64,000 nucleotides of DNA from Streptomyces sp. IMTB 2501 (GCF_001953885.1 NZ_MQUS01000004.1:62001-126000), one strand, 5' to 3'. Shown: positions 32,698 through 42,564, numbered from the stretch's first letter. The notes: a model not told the origin generated them from the sequence alone. Numbers and translations are program-made.

Positions 32698-35600
32698 TCA
32701 GCCTTCCCCAGCATTCCGCGATCCGCCGCTCACACCATACACCTTGAGCAACCACTCACGGTCACCGAGAAGTCTGTCCACACCTTCGACCAAAGCTTCG
32801 ACGTTCCGCTCCTTGGCGTCCTCTGTCGTGACAACGCCTTCGGCAACCAGGAGGGCGACAATAGTGTCCCGCATCTTGGCCACCTCACCGAAGGGAGTCC
32901 CAATCCGCTGCCTTTGGGCTTCGACTTCAGCAGATGTGATATCCGACTTCTTCACATCCCATTCGCCGTCCACCTTCTTCGGCCGCCGCTTCTGCCAGGC
33001 TATGTCCTTGTAAGCCGCAGTCGGCCCCTTGTCCGCGCCCTGCTGGACCTTCTGGATACTGTCGTGAACCTTGGCGAACCGCTCTTCGGGGCTTTCGACA
33101 TTCCCCTTGACCAGCCTTCGGGCCAGGTCGTCCAGCTCCCTGAGCCGGGTCGCCATACGTTGGATATAACCGCGAATCGGCGCGGTAATACGAAGTGCAC
33201 CGGATGCTGTGAGAGGCCCCTTGCGCAGCGCCTGGGACGGCGATCTGGCTCCCAGCTCCACAAGCCTTAGTTCGGCAGGGCCGACCATGAGCATGAGTTC
33301 AACGCGCAGGGATTCCGCCAGGGACCTGACCACGGCTACTTGGGCCGGCAGCTGGCGACCCCGCGGGAACTTGTCGAGATCATGGACATTGTTGACCGTC
33401 TGCAGACCCTGTCGTCCGAGTTCCGGTCCCCAGTCGCCGTTTTCCACAGCACCGGCCATCTTGGCGTATGAGGCTATGTCACCTGGACTCTCCGGCTCAT
33501 TTGCACCCGGCACCACATTGATCTCGCCGGACGGATCGGACTTCGGACCTCGTGTGCGGGTGAGATTCAGCTCCGAGCCCTTTTCTCCCGCCGTGTAGGA
33601 CTTGGAATCCCCCTTCGCCAGGCCTTTGAAGTCCTTGTCCCCCTTCATCTCGGAATAGACGTTGAGGAGGCCGTTATGGCTCCCCAGCCTGGAGGATTCA
33701 AGTGCCTGCTGGATGTACTGCATAACACGCTTCTCAATATCCTGCTCCATCAGCTGTCGACCGTTTTCGACTGCTGGCAGACGCGGATTGAGTACCGCTT
33801 CGACGGAGAACTCCCGACCGCCACTTCGGTTGAGCTCCGTCAGCCGGTACCAGAGCCTCATGGCAGCCAGGACGCCACGGAACACCAGACCACGCGAACC
33901 CCTCTTGAGCAGCGAGGTCAAGCGCGGCTTTATGCGAGCGACAATCCGCTCAAGACGCTGCTGCTTCGCCTCCGGCGAGTTCTCCTTCTTGTGGCGGTCC
34001 TCGCGGCTTTGCTTGCGCTGCTCCTTGCGCTTGTTCCACCAGTTGCGCAGCTGGTCGCGCTTGCGCTTGTAGGCGTCGTACACCTTGTGCGCGCCGTTTC
34101 GGATGGCGCGGCCGAGCTTGCTGTTCCTGAGTTTGCGGCCCAGGGCACGAGCCGCGTTGCGGGCCTTCGCCAGGGCGCTCTTGACGGCGCCCTTGGCACG
34201 GCTGAGGACACGGCCCACGCGGGAGACCGGGCGGCGGGGGCGGGACGGCTCCTTCGGCTTCCCGGGCTCATGAGGCTTGGACGGCTTGGGCTCCTGCTCG
34301 TGCGGCTTCGTGGACCTGGGGTCCTCGTGCTCGCTCGGGTGCTTGGCCTCGGTGGGGTGCTCCTCGGGGCGATGCGACCGCGGGCTCGTCTCCTCGGGGC
34401 GGTGAGTCTTCGGAAGCTCTTCCTCAGGGTGACGTGACGTCACATGGGGTTCGCCCGGGCGCTCATGAGGGTGCTCGCCGAAGGTCGACTCGGCCGGGCG
34501 GCGGCGCGACGGGAAGCGCTCGCGGATTGAGGACATCGCGTTGCGCAGCCCCGAGCGGGCGCGGTTGACGGCGTTGCCTACGGCCTTCTTCGCACCCTTG
34601 CCTGCCTTTGCCAGGGCCTTCATGATCTTCTGGGCGAGGGCCTTGAGCTTGGTGCCCACCGCCTTTCCGGCGCCCTTGAGCTTGGAGAGGAGGTATTGGG
34701 AGACGAATTCCAGGAGGGCGACGACCCCCGCGGCGACCGCCTCCGCGAAGAGGCAGGCGGCCGGGCCGGCCTTCACCGCCTTCAGGAAGGCGAAGAACTT
34801 GCCGAAGGCGGCGATGATTTTGCTGACGGTGCCCCAGGCGGCCATGAGGCCCTGAATGATCGTCAGGATCGCCCCGGCGGCGGGCACGATCATCGAGATG
34901 ACCTTCTCGATGATGATCTGCGCGAGCATCATCGGGAGGGCGGAGATGATCGCCTTCCAGGCCATCTGCCCGATCTTCTTGAGGGAGATGCAGCCCTTGA
35001 TGAGGATGTTCAGGAGGGTGGACGTCAGGCCGACGACGGATTCGACCTTCTGGTCGAACCAGGCCTTCACCGCCGTCTTGATCGCACCCCAGAGGTGATG
35101 CTGGATGCCGTCCATCGCGGCGGCGCCCATCTTCTTCAGCCAGCCGCCCGGGTCGGGGGCGATGTCCGCGATCAGCGCCGCGAGCTGACCGAGCGCGGCG
35201 ATGGCGGCCTTGACGAAGTTGATCGCGGCTTCGACCGCCGCGCGCACCTGGTTGATGATGGCCTTGAGGGTGGCCTCGGCCAGCTTCAGCAGTGCGTTGA
35301 GCGCGGCCCCCAGCGCGTCGAGGAGCTTGTTGACCGCCGCCTTGAGCGCGTCGGCGAGGGCGTTGACCGCCGCGATCGCCGCGTCACGCAGGGCTTCGAT
35401 GGCCTTGCGGAACTTGTCGCGCAGGGCCGGGAACGCGGCGAGCAGGACGTCGCAGATCTTGATCAGCGTATCGGCGACGGCCTTGATCAGATCTACGGCA
35501 AGCTTGCGGCAGGTGTCGATGACCGAGTCCGCGAACTTCTTGAAGCCGTCGATGATGTCGTTGACCAGCTTGCGGAAGAAGTCGAAGATCTTGGTCACCG

Positions 35601-38600
35601 CGGACAGCAGGGCGTTGAAGGCGTCCTTGATCTTGGACGTGATCCAGCCGAACCAGCCCGAGGACTCGTCCTTCTTCTTGTCCTTCTCGTCCTGGGCCTT
35701 CTGCTGCGCCTGCTGACGGTTGTCCTGGATCTTCTTGTTGTCGTCGCTCTGCCGGTCCTTGACCTGCTTGTTGCTGTCGTCGCGCTTGGCGAGGATCTTC
35801 TGGTTGTTCTCCGTGTGCGACTGATCGGCCTGCTTGTCGGAGTCGGCGACCTTCTTGTCCTGCTCGGAGCGCCACTGATCGCGCGCCTGCGTGGCCTGGA
35901 CGCCTACCTCACCGCGCTTGCCGGTCTGCTTCGCGGCGTTGTCCGCCGTCTCCTTGTCGATGTCCGACTGGTTCTTCTTGCGCGCCTCGGCCTGCTGCTG
36001 CTTGTTCTTGGCCTGGGCGCTGCCCACCTGGCCCTGACCCTGGCCGATGGCCTGCTTGATCTGCGGGCCGCGCTGCTGCTGGACGACGGTGGCCTCGCCG
36101 GGCTTCAGCGGTTCGCCGCTCTTGCCCTGGCCGCCGCCCTGGCCGCCCACGCCGCCGGACACGTTGCCCTTGAGTGTCTCGTTGGGGACGTCCGGGTAGA
36201 TGTGGTCCTCGCCCAGCGGCTTGGCCGCGTCCTGGCGGCCGGTGTCCTGGATCGCGGACGTCTTGTCGTTGTACTTGCCGGACTGCTGGTCCGTCAGCTT
36301 CGGGTCGGCGTCGCCGGTCAGCTGTACCTGGGGGGCCGGGCCGACGGTGACGTTCAGCCCGGGGTCGGTCGAGGGGACGTCGTTGACCGCGTCCTGCATG
36401 TTCTGGACGTCGTGCGCGTCGGCGTTCCCCGTGTTGGTGTCCGGGACGTTCGGGGTCTGGACCTGCTGGGCCGGGTTCTGGCCCTGGACCTGCTGGCCGT
36501 CGGCCTTCTGCTGCTGCCCCTGCCCGGGCGGAGCCACTCGCTCCAGCTGCCCCGACACCTGTGGAGCCGCGGCCTCCTCCGGGGGCTTGCCCTGCAGGGT
36601 CTGCGGCGCGCCGGAGGGTCGCTGCGCGGTCGGCGGAGCGGCCTTGAGCTGGGCCTGCTGCTGGCCGACGGAGTGGTCGACGGCGCCGTCGGCACCGTCG
36701 AGGACGGTGACCGTCTGGTCGGCAGGCACGGCGGCGGCGGTACCCAGGGCGGCTTGCGGGTCCTGGTTGGAGACGTTGGGCGGAGCGGGGCTCTTCTGCT
36801 CCTGGGCCGCGCCGCCACCTCCGCCTCCGCAACCGCCGCCGCTGCCTTCGGGCTTGTCGGCATCGGTGCTGGGCTGCGGGGAACCCGCGCAGGCGCCGCC
36901 GCCCGGTTCGAGCGAGGCGCCGGGGGCCGGCTGGGCGCCGGGCGCTCCGAGGGCGCCGGGGGCGTCGGACTGCTGGTCGGCGGGGCCGAGGGCGGGGGAC
37001 TGCGCGGCGGCGCGGGCAGGAACGGCGGCGCCGGGCGCCGCACCCGGTCCCGCGACCGCACCCACCGGCTCGGGCGCGCCGACCGGGCCCGCGGCACCGG
37101 CTGCAGGGCCGGCGGAGGCGAGTGCGCGGCCCGGGGCCGGTCCCGCGGCGGGGCCCGGTCCATGTGGGGCGCCCGCCGGTTGGTGCGGGTGCAGCGCCTC
37201 GGCGGGCCGTGCGGAGGCGCGGGCGGAGGTCGGCGTCGCGGGTGCCGGGGCGTGCTCGGCCTCCTGGCGCTCGTTGTGCTCGGCCGCGCTCTCCTGCTGG
37301 GCGGGGGTGGGAGCGGCGCCGTCTTCGGTCTGCGGACGGCGCGCTGATGAATCATCAACTTGCTGGCTCGGCCCGGATTTTGGCTCGGCCTCCGGCTTCG
37401 CGGCCGGGGAGGCGTCGTCGGCCGGTCGGGCGTGCTCGGGGTCCGGGCCGACCTCCTGCTCGACCGGCTTCTCGGTCTGGAGGTCGCGCTCGGTGCGGTC
37501 CCCGGCCTCGTTCTCGGCGACGGGGCCAGGTTGCGGGGCCGTTTGCGGAGTACGGCGGCCCGGAGCGGGTGGGGCCGCCGCGGTGGGCGGCTCGGCGGGC
37601 TCGTCGTCCTCGCGCTCGCTCTCACGCGCCGTCTGCACCTTCTCCGCCTTGGTCGGGGGCGGGGCCGGGAAGCTGGGGGCCTCGGCGGGGGCCGGGGCGG
37701 ATCCGTCGGCGGGCAGGCGTATCTGGTCGGCCGTCGGGACGGAGGAGACGTCGAGGTCGGTGGAGGGCATGAAGTCCTCCGGCTTGAGCGCGGTCTCCGC
37801 TTCGCCGGTGGCACCGGGCTTTTCTCCGCCGTGGGGACCGTCGACGTCGCTGTCGGCGCCCGGCTCCAGGCCCTCGGGGTGCTCCTGCTCGGCGGGTTCG
37901 CCGTGTTCCTCGTCGTCCTCGAGGACGCCGTGGCGGACGAGGGAGCCGTCACGCTCCTCGGCAGTCCTGTCGACCTCCTCCGGGCGGACGGGGCCGGGCT
38001 GCGGGGTGGGCAGGTGGTCCGGATTGTGCGCCTTGCTGCCGGCGACAGGCTGCTGGGCCGCGGACTTGCGCTCATGCTCCGGGGAGCCCTCGGCCTTCGC
38101 GGCGGCGGGCTTGTCCTTGGGGTCCTTGTTCTGGTCGGTCTTCTGCTGCTGGGCCTGCTGGTCCTTCTTCTCCTGCTGGTCCTGCCGGGCTTGCTGGTCC
38201 TTGCGGTCCTTGTCCTGGGCGTCCTTGGCGTCGGCCTGCTGCTGGGCGGCGGTTTGGCCCTGGGTCTGGTCCTGACCGGGCTGGGCTGCCTGCGCCTGGT
38301 CCGAGGTCGCGGCGCCGGACCGGGCGGATGCGGACTGGTCGGCGGAGGCCCCCTCGGGTGCCGAGGACTCCGAGGACGCGGAGGGGGCAGCGGACGTGGC
38401 CGCGGAGGCGTCACCGTCGGCGCCGGACGACGACGAAGTCCCGTCCTGCTCCTGAGAGTTCCGCGTCCCGTGCTTACGCCGCTCGGAGGGGCTGCGCTTC
38501 TTCAGCTCCTCCCGGTGGTCGCGCTGCTGCGGGTGTTCTTCCTCGTGCCGCTGCTCGTGCTCGGGCCGCTGCCGGTCCCGCCCATCCCCTCGTTCTCGGG

Positions 38601-39540
38601 CGGAACCGTCCGGGCGCTGGCGCTCGCGTCGACGGCCCTCGGCCGCGTCGTCGCGGTGCTCCTGCTCGGTCTCGCGGTGGTCGCGTTCCCGCACGTCGTC
38701 CTGGTCGTGCTCGGCCTCGGTCCGGTCGACCGTGTCCGTGACCGGGACGGGGGTGAGCGGGGTGTCCATGCCCTGGGGCAGATGCGAGGTCTGCTCGGCG
38801 AGGGCGAGGACGCGCTGGTAGTCGGAGGAGGGCAGCCGGAGTTCGAGCTTGGCGAGCACCGCCTGCTCCAACTCCGGTGCGAATCGGACCAGTTGTTTGC
38901 GCACACGCCCGGAGGAGTCGGTGGGGTCGCCGCGCAGGGAGCGGAGGATGCCGGCGGTCAACCGGTCGACCAGGGTGGCCGGGTCCAGGCGCTCGCTGCG
39001 CAGCCGGTCGGCGTCGACGCGGGCGTAGCGGAGCCAGCCGGGGTTGGCGGAGCCGTCCCGTGTGACCTCGGGCTGCCCCGCTTCCGCGCCGCGCGCGCCC
39101 TGCTCGGCCTGCTGCTCGACCGCGTCGGTGGGCAGGCTGACGCCGCCGAAGTCACGGCCTGCGCGCAGCCGGCCCGGCTGGTCGGGGGCCTGGACCGTGT
39201 GCAGCAGCTCGTGCGAGAGCAGCCGGCGGCCGTCCTCGGTGCCGGGGCGGAAGGCGCCCTTGCGGAAGAAGATCTCCTGGCCGACGGTGACCGCGTCGGC
39301 CCCGACCAGGTCTGCCAGCGCGGCCGAGTCCTCGTCGGTGTGCACGCGGACACGGCTGAAGTCGTGGCCGAGTCGCGCCTCCAACTCCCTGCGGATGCCC
39401 GGATCGAGGGGGTGTCCGGCCCCGCTGATGATCTCCTTGGGCTCGGGCGTACGGGCGGCACGCTGCGGCTTCCTGGCCTTCTGCTTGTTGCCGCCGCCGC
39501 TGCTCTGCCGGCCCTGCGCGGGCGCGTACGTGCTACTCAT
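32698..39540 (-). CDS. Giant 2280-residue DUF4157 CIS protein (putative effector and/or tape measure)
   Basis: Residues 41-118 form a DUF4157 domain with a zinc-protease-like HELLH (H110-H114) in GRRLLSHELLHTVQAP; DUF4157 is a recognised marker of eCIS cargo. Residues about 255-1240 are extremely low in complexity (D/E/K/R-, P/A- and Q-rich, some coiled-coil-like). Residues about 1295-1680 are a long series of amphipathic and hydrophobic helices (KIFDFFRKLVNDIIDGFKKF, PMMLAQIIIEKVISMIVPA), like phage tape measures or membrane-active proteins. A basic P/H/E-rich linker follows to about 1830. The last 400 residues are globular, encoded in lower-GC DNA, and unrecognised, resembling a variable polymorphic-toxin tip. 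ATG 39540 overlaps the previous stop. No other tape-measure gene is present. Confidence 0.85.
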   Translation of the reverse strand: MSSTYAPAQGRQSSGGGNKQKARKPQRAARTPEPKEIISGAGHPLDPGIRRELEARLGHDFSRVRVHTDEDSAALADLVGADAVTVGQEIFFRKGAFRPGTEDGRRLLSHELLHTVQAPDQPGRLRAGRDFGGVSLPTDAVEQQAEQGARGAEAGQPEVTRDGSANPGWLRYARVDADRLRSERLDPATLVDRLTAGILRSLRGDPTDSSGRVRKQLVRFAPELEQAVLAKLELRLPSSDYQRVLALAEQTSHLPQGMDTPLTPVPVTDTVDRTEAEHDQDDVRERDHRETEQEHRDDAAEGRRRERQRPDGSARERGDGRDRQRPEHEQRHEEEHPQQRDHREELKKRSPSERRKHGTRNSQEQDGTSSSSGADGDASAATSAAPSASSESSAPEGASADQSASARSGAATSDQAQAAQPGQDQTQGQTAAQQQADAKDAQDKDRKDQQARQDQQEKKDQQAQQQKTDQNKDPKDKPAAAKAEGSPEHERKSAAQQPVAGSKAHNPDHLPTPQPGPVRPEEVDRTAEERDGSLVRHGVLEDDEEHGEPAEQEHPEGLEPGADSDVDGPHGGEKPGATGEAETALKPEDFMPSTDLDVSSVPTADQIRLPADGSAPAPAEAPSFPAPPPTKAEKVQTARESEREDDEPAEPPTAAAPPAPGRRTPQTAPQPGPVAENEAGDRTERDLQTEKPVEQEVGPDPEHARPADDASPAAKPEAEPKSGPSQQVDDSSARRPQTEDGAAPTPAQQESAAEHNERQEAEHAPAPATPTSARASARPAEALHPHQPAGAPHGPGPAAGPAPGRALASAGPAAGAAGPVGAPEPVGAVAGPGAAPGAAVPARAAAQSPALGPADQQSDAPGALGAPGAQPAPGASLEPGGGACAGSPQPSTDADKPEGSGGGCGGGGGGAAQEQKSPAPPNVSNQDPQAALGTAAAVPADQTVTVLDGADGAVDHSVGQQQAQLKAAPPTAQRPSGAPQTLQGKPPEEAAAPQVSGQLERVAPPGQGQQQKADGQQVQGQNPAQQVQTPNVPDTNTGNADAHDVQNMQDAVNDVPSTDPGLNVTVGPAPQVQLTGDADPKLTDQQSGKYNDKTSAIQDTGRQDAAKPLGEDHIYPDVPNETLKGNVSGGVGGQGGGQGKSGEPLKPGEATVVQQQRGPQIKQAIGQGQGQVGSAQAKNKQQQAEARKKNQSDIDKETADNAAKQTGKRGEVGVQATQARDQWRSEQDKKVADSDKQADQSHTENNQKILAKRDDSNKQVKDRQSDDNKKIQDNRQQAQQKAQDEKDKKKDESSGWFGWITSKIKDAFNALLSAVTKIFDFFRKLVNDIIDGFKKFADSVIDTCRKLAVDLIKAVADTLIKICDVLLAAFPALRDKFRKAIEALRDAAIAAVNALADALKAAVNKLLDALGAALNALLKLAEATLKAIINQVRAAVEAAINFVKAAIAALGQLAALIADIAPDPGGWLKKMGAAAMDGIQHHLWGAIKTAVKAWFDQKVESVVGLTSTLLNILIKGCISLKKIGQMAWKAIISALPMMLAQIIIEKVISMIVPAAGAILTIIQGLMAAWGTVSKIIAAFGKFFAFLKAVKAGPAACLFAEAVAAGVVALLEFVSQYLLSKLKGAGKAVGTKLKALAQKIMKALAKAGKGAKKAVGNAVNRARSGLRNAMSSIRERFPSRRRPAESTFGEHPHERPGEPHVTSRHPEEELPKTHRPEETSPRSHRPEEHPTEAKHPSEHEDPRSTKPHEQEPKPSKPHEPGKPKEPSRPRRPVSRVGRVLSRAKGAVKSALAKARNAARALGRKLRNSKLGRAIRNGAHKVYDAYKRKRDQLRNWWNKRKEQRKQSREDRHKKENSPEAKQQRLERIVARIKPRLTSLLKRGSRGLVFRGVLAAMRLWYRLTELNRSGGREFSVEAVLNPRLPAVENGRQLMEQDIEKRVMQYIQQALESSRLGSHNGLLNVYSEMKGDKDFKGLAKGDSKSYTAGEKGSELNLTRTRGPKSDPSGEINVVPGANEPESPGDIASYAKMAGAVENGDWGPELGRQGLQTVNNVHDLDKFPRGRQLPAQVAVVRSLAESLRVELMLMVGPAELRLVELGARSPSQALRKGPLTASGALRITAPIRGYIQRMATRLRELDDLARRLVKGNVESPEERFAKVHDSIQKVQQGADKGPTAAYKDIAWQKRRPKKVDGEWDVKKSDITSAEVEAQRQRIGTPFGEVAKMRDTIVALLVAEGVVTTEDAKERNVEALVEGVDRLLGDREWLLKVYGVSGGSRNAGEG

Positions 39541-39845
39541 CGGCGCCCCCCGCGGCGGTCAGCGGCACCGGCACCGGACAGGCCGGCGTGGACCGCGCGG
39601 GCGAGGGCCTCGCCCAGGCGGCGCGGGTTGCCCGTGGCGGGCAGCTCGGGCAGCCCGGAGAGGAAGTCGAATGCGCGGCCGTCGTCGGCGAGCAGGGCGG
39701 CCGGGACTCCCTGCTCGCGGACCAGCCGGTCCAGCTCGCCGTGGAACGACTCGCGGACACGGTCGGCGTCGCGCGGGCTCAGGTCGAGGCCCTCGAAGGC
39801 GAGTTCACCGATGTCGATGCGGATGGCGGTCGGCTCGGTGCCCAT
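39537..39845 (-). CDS. Small conserved CIS-operon protein
   Basis: The 102-residue protein starts MGTEPTAIRIDIGELAFEGL, followed by DADRVRESFHGELDRLVREQ and a basic end. I recognise the RIDIGEL..L.G opening as recurrent in small proteins next to eCIS AAA+ and DUF4157 genes, but no function is known to me. ATG 39845 has GGCGGG five bases upstream; GTG 39872 is an alternative. It overlaps the giant gene by four bases and lies 50 bases after the AAA+ stop. It may be an adaptor or loading factor for the DUF4157 protein. Confidence 0.65.
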   Translation of the reverse strand: MGTEPTAIRIDIGELAFEGLDLSPRDADRVRESFHGELDRLVREQGVPAALLADDGRAFDFLSGLPELPATGNPRRLGEALARAVHAGLSGAGAADRRGGRR

Positions 39846-39895
39846 GGGCACCCGCCGTCTTTCCGCGGTCACGTCGGTCCCGCCGTGCACGTCGT

Positions 39896-41926
39896 TCAGA
39901 CCCACCCGTCCACCTCCGAAGGCGTCAGGGAGCGTTCGAGTTTGAGGTATTCGGTGCGCGCCGCGGCGAGCATGTGCTGCATGCGCACCGGGCTGCCCTC
40001 CTCGGCGGCGAGGAAGGCACCGGCCAGCGCGATGTTGCGGATCGAGCCACCGGCGACGGTGAGTTGAGCGAGACGTTCGGGGTCGAGCCCCTGTGTCGGC
40101 GTCCGGTCCGGGATGACACGGCGCCAGATCTCGGCGCGCTCCGGCACGGACGGGAAGGGGAAGTCGACGACGAAGCGGATCCGCCGCATGAAGGCGTTGT
40201 CCAGGGCCTTCTTCATGTTGGTGGTGAGGACGGCCAGTCCGCGGTAGGCCTCCATGCGCATCAGGAGGTAGCTGACCTCCAGGTTGGCGTACCGGTCGTG
40301 GCTGTCCTTGACCTCGCTGCGCTTGCCGAAGAGCGAGTCGGCCTCGTCGAAGAGCAGCAGGGCGCCGCCGCGCTCGGCCGCGTCGAAGACCCGGCGGAGG
40401 TTCTTCTCCGTCTCGCCGATGTACTTGCTGACCACCTGCGAGAGATCGATGACGAAGAGGTCGACGCCCAGCTCCCCCGCCATGACCTCGGCGGCCAGGG
40501 TCTTGCCGGTGCCGGAACCGCCCGCGAAGAGCGCGGTGACGCCGAGTCCGCGGCGCAGCACGCTCTCGAAGCCCCACTCCTGGTGGACGGTGGCCCGGCG
40601 CCGCACATGGGCGACGATCTCGCGGAGTGTCGCTCGCTGGCGCTCGGCGACGACCAGGTCGTCCCAGCCGGCCCGCGGTTCGACCCGGCGGCCGAGTTCG
40701 TCCAGGGCCATGCGGGCCTCCACCAGACCGGCCCGCCACGCCAGTTGGGTCGCGTCGCCGCCCCCGTCGCCGGAGCCCGACGTACGCCGGACCGAGGTCG
40801 CCGCCGAGCGGATGACGTGCGCGGGCAGCGAGAACTGGGCGACCAGTCCGCGCAGTCCCAACTCGGTGACCTCCGGAAGATCGCCCAACGCGCCTGTCCA
40901 GACGTCCAGTTGCTCCTCCGCGCTGAGCGCCGGAACGGTCACCCGCGCGGCGCGGGCGCGAGCGGTCGCCGGACGCGGGTCGTCGGCGGAGAGGACCACC
41001 GGCACGGCGAGCCCGCCGGTCAGGGCGTCGACGGCGGCCGAGGTGTCCCGGGCGGAAAGCCCGGACGGCGCCTCACCCAGCGAAACCGACGAACCGTCGT
41101 TCAGCTCCACCAGCAGGGCCGCGGGCAGCAGCACCGCCTCCCGCTGCCACAGTCGGGCGAGTCGGTCGCGCTCGCCCGGATCGGTCGGCAGGTCCTCGGC
41201 GGAAACCGTGTACAGGGTGAGCCCGGACTCGCGGGCCGCGGCGGCGGCGATCTCCCAGCGTGTCTGCCGGTCGGCCCCGACCAGCTCGACATGCGGCAGT
41301 GCGTCCAGCTCGGCCGCGGCCCAGCTTTCGGACACCTCACGCACGGTGCGCTCGTGGGCGGCCGGCAGGGCCTCCGCCTGCGGGGCGATCCGGTTGAGCA
41401 GCCCGTGCAGGCGGACGTCCAGATAGTCGACGCCGACCAGGAAGTGCAGGATCCGCTCGTCGACCCGGATGCGCGAGGCGGTGAGCGCCACCGTCCCTTC
41501 GCGGTCGTCGAGTTCGAGCAACCGCCAGCGGCGCAGCGGGCCGACCGGGGCGAGCGCGCTCCAGTGCGCGTCGTCCAGGCAGGCCAGGGCGAGCGAGAAG
41601 GTCGGGTACGGCCGCGCCGGGTCACCGCAGGCCGCGGCGCAGCGGCTCGCGGTGGTGGAGTCCAGCTCGGCGGCGGCGGCCAGGACGAGGACGTCGCGCT
41701 CGAAGGGGCTCAGGCCGAAACAGGAGCAGAGGGTGTCCAGGGCGCTGCCGGGCTCCGGCTCCGGGCAGGTGGCCGGCTCGGACCGGGCGGTGGCGCCGGA
41801 CGCGCCGTCGTCGGCACGCCCGGACGCATGCGCGTCCAGACTGGCCAGCACCGCCTCCACCGCGACGGACAGCGCCTTGTGGTGCAGATCGCCGCCACCC
41901 GGCACCTTCACCTTCCCCCCTCCCAT
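39896..41926 (-). CDS. CIS AAA+ ATPase (Cis15-like)
   Basis: The C-terminal half of this 676-residue protein is a canonical AAA+ domain: Walker A GGSGTGKTLAA near residue 467, Walker B LLLFDEADSLFG near 521, sensor 1 VLTTNMKKALDNAFMRRIRF with the arginine pair, and sensor 2 GGSIRNIALAGAF. The N-terminal half (LGLSPFERDVLVLAAAAELD region onward) resembles a degenerate AAA or winged-helix region. An AAA+ ATPase of this type is a constant component of eCIS/CIS loci (Afp15/Pvc15) and is thought to remodel or load components during assembly. ATG 41926 has GGAG upstream. The protein is cytoplasmic. Confidence 0.9.
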   Translation of the reverse strand: MGGGKVKVPGGGDLHHKALSVAVEAVLASLDAHASGRADDGASGATARSEPATCPEPEPGSALDTLCSCFGLSPFERDVLVLAAAAELDSTTASRCAAACGDPARPYPTFSLALACLDDAHWSALAPVGPLRRWRLLELDDREGTVALTASRIRVDERILHFLVGVDYLDVRLHGLLNRIAPQAEALPAAHERTVREVSESWAAAELDALPHVELVGADRQTRWEIAAAAARESGLTLYTVSAEDLPTDPGERDRLARLWQREAVLLPAALLVELNDGSSVSLGEAPSGLSARDTSAAVDALTGGLAVPVVLSADDPRPATARARAARVTVPALSAEEQLDVWTGALGDLPEVTELGLRGLVAQFSLPAHVIRSAATSVRRTSGSGDGGGDATQLAWRAGLVEARMALDELGRRVEPRAGWDDLVVAERQRATLREIVAHVRRRATVHQEWGFESVLRRGLGVTALFAGGSGTGKTLAAEVMAGELGVDLFVIDLSQVVSKYIGETEKNLRRVFDAAERGGALLLFDEADSLFGKRSEVKDSHDRYANLEVSYLLMRMEAYRGLAVLTTNMKKALDNAFMRRIRFVVDFPFPSVPERAEIWRRVIPDRTPTQGLDPERLAQLTVAGGSIRNIALAGAFLAAEEGSPVRMQHMLAAARTEYLKLERSLTPSEVDGWV

Positions 41927-41946
41927 GGTCGTGACTCCGCTCCCGC

Positions 41947-42564
41947 TCAGCCGGCTTCCGGCACGGCGTGCACGGTGCGGGTCTTCACGGGCTTGGGCTC
42001 GACCGGCGTCGAACGACCGTCGATCATCACGGCGATGCCCTGGTAGATGAGGGAGAGCGCGTACGGGGTGTTGTTCTGGTAGAGCATCCCCCAGAGCTTG
42101 GACGTGTCGTCGATGTCCAGCGCGGTGGGCGTGAAGCGCACCCGCTGCGGGGCGTCGGCCAGGTCGGTGCCCTGGAGGTAGGGCTGCTCGGCGGCGGCCT
42201 CGATCATCGCCTTGGACAGCACCGGGTTCTCGTGCAGGGTGCGCACCACGCAGCCCAGCAGGCGCTGCGGGACCAGCTCGGCCTCGTCGCCGTAGAAGCT
42301 GATCAGGTAGTGCAGGTCGAGAGCGGTCGAGGGCCGGGTGAGCACGGTGCCGTCGGCCGCACGGGTGGGCGCGTCCATGTTGCGCAGCGAGGCGTTGGGC
42401 GTCACTTGATAAAGGAAGACGGTGATCGTCGGTTCGGCCGGCGGGTCCGTGGGCGGCTTGCGCGCGGCGACGTCGACGGCGAACGGGATGTCGGGCGCCA
42501 GTGACTGCGCGATCTGCTGGCGCAGCGCCTCGGTGACCGTGGCCACGGCGAGCGTGTTGCTCAT
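41947..42564 (-). CDS. DUF4255 / Pvc16-like cap (tail terminator) protein
   Basis: This 205-residue protein matches the Pvc16 N-terminal domain (DUF4255): TVTEALRQQIAQSLAPDIPF, then PTITVFLYQVTPNASLRNMD, LDLHYLISFYGDEAELVPQR and LLGCVVRTLHENPVLSKAMI. It caps the distal end of tube and sheath and fixes particle length. ATG 42564 overlaps the previous stop (ATGA). The end (VKTRTVHAVPEAG) is short and lacks any extra domain. Confidence 0.9.
   Translation of the reverse strand: MSNTLAVATVTEALRQQIAQSLAPDIPFAVDVAARKPPTDPPAEPTITVFLYQVTPNASLRNMDAPTRAADGTVLTRPSTALDLHYLISFYGDEAELVPQRLLGCVVRTLHENPVLSKAMIEAAAEQPYLQGTDLADAPQRVRFTPTALDIDDTSKLWGMLYQNNTPYALSLIYQGIAVMIDGRSTPVEPKPVKTRTVHAVPEAG

Noticed and set aside
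32698..39540. DUF4157 HELLH as proof of an active metalloprotease toxin
   Set aside because: The motif is present, but many DUF4157 proteins act as loading or marker domains; activity cannot be concluded.
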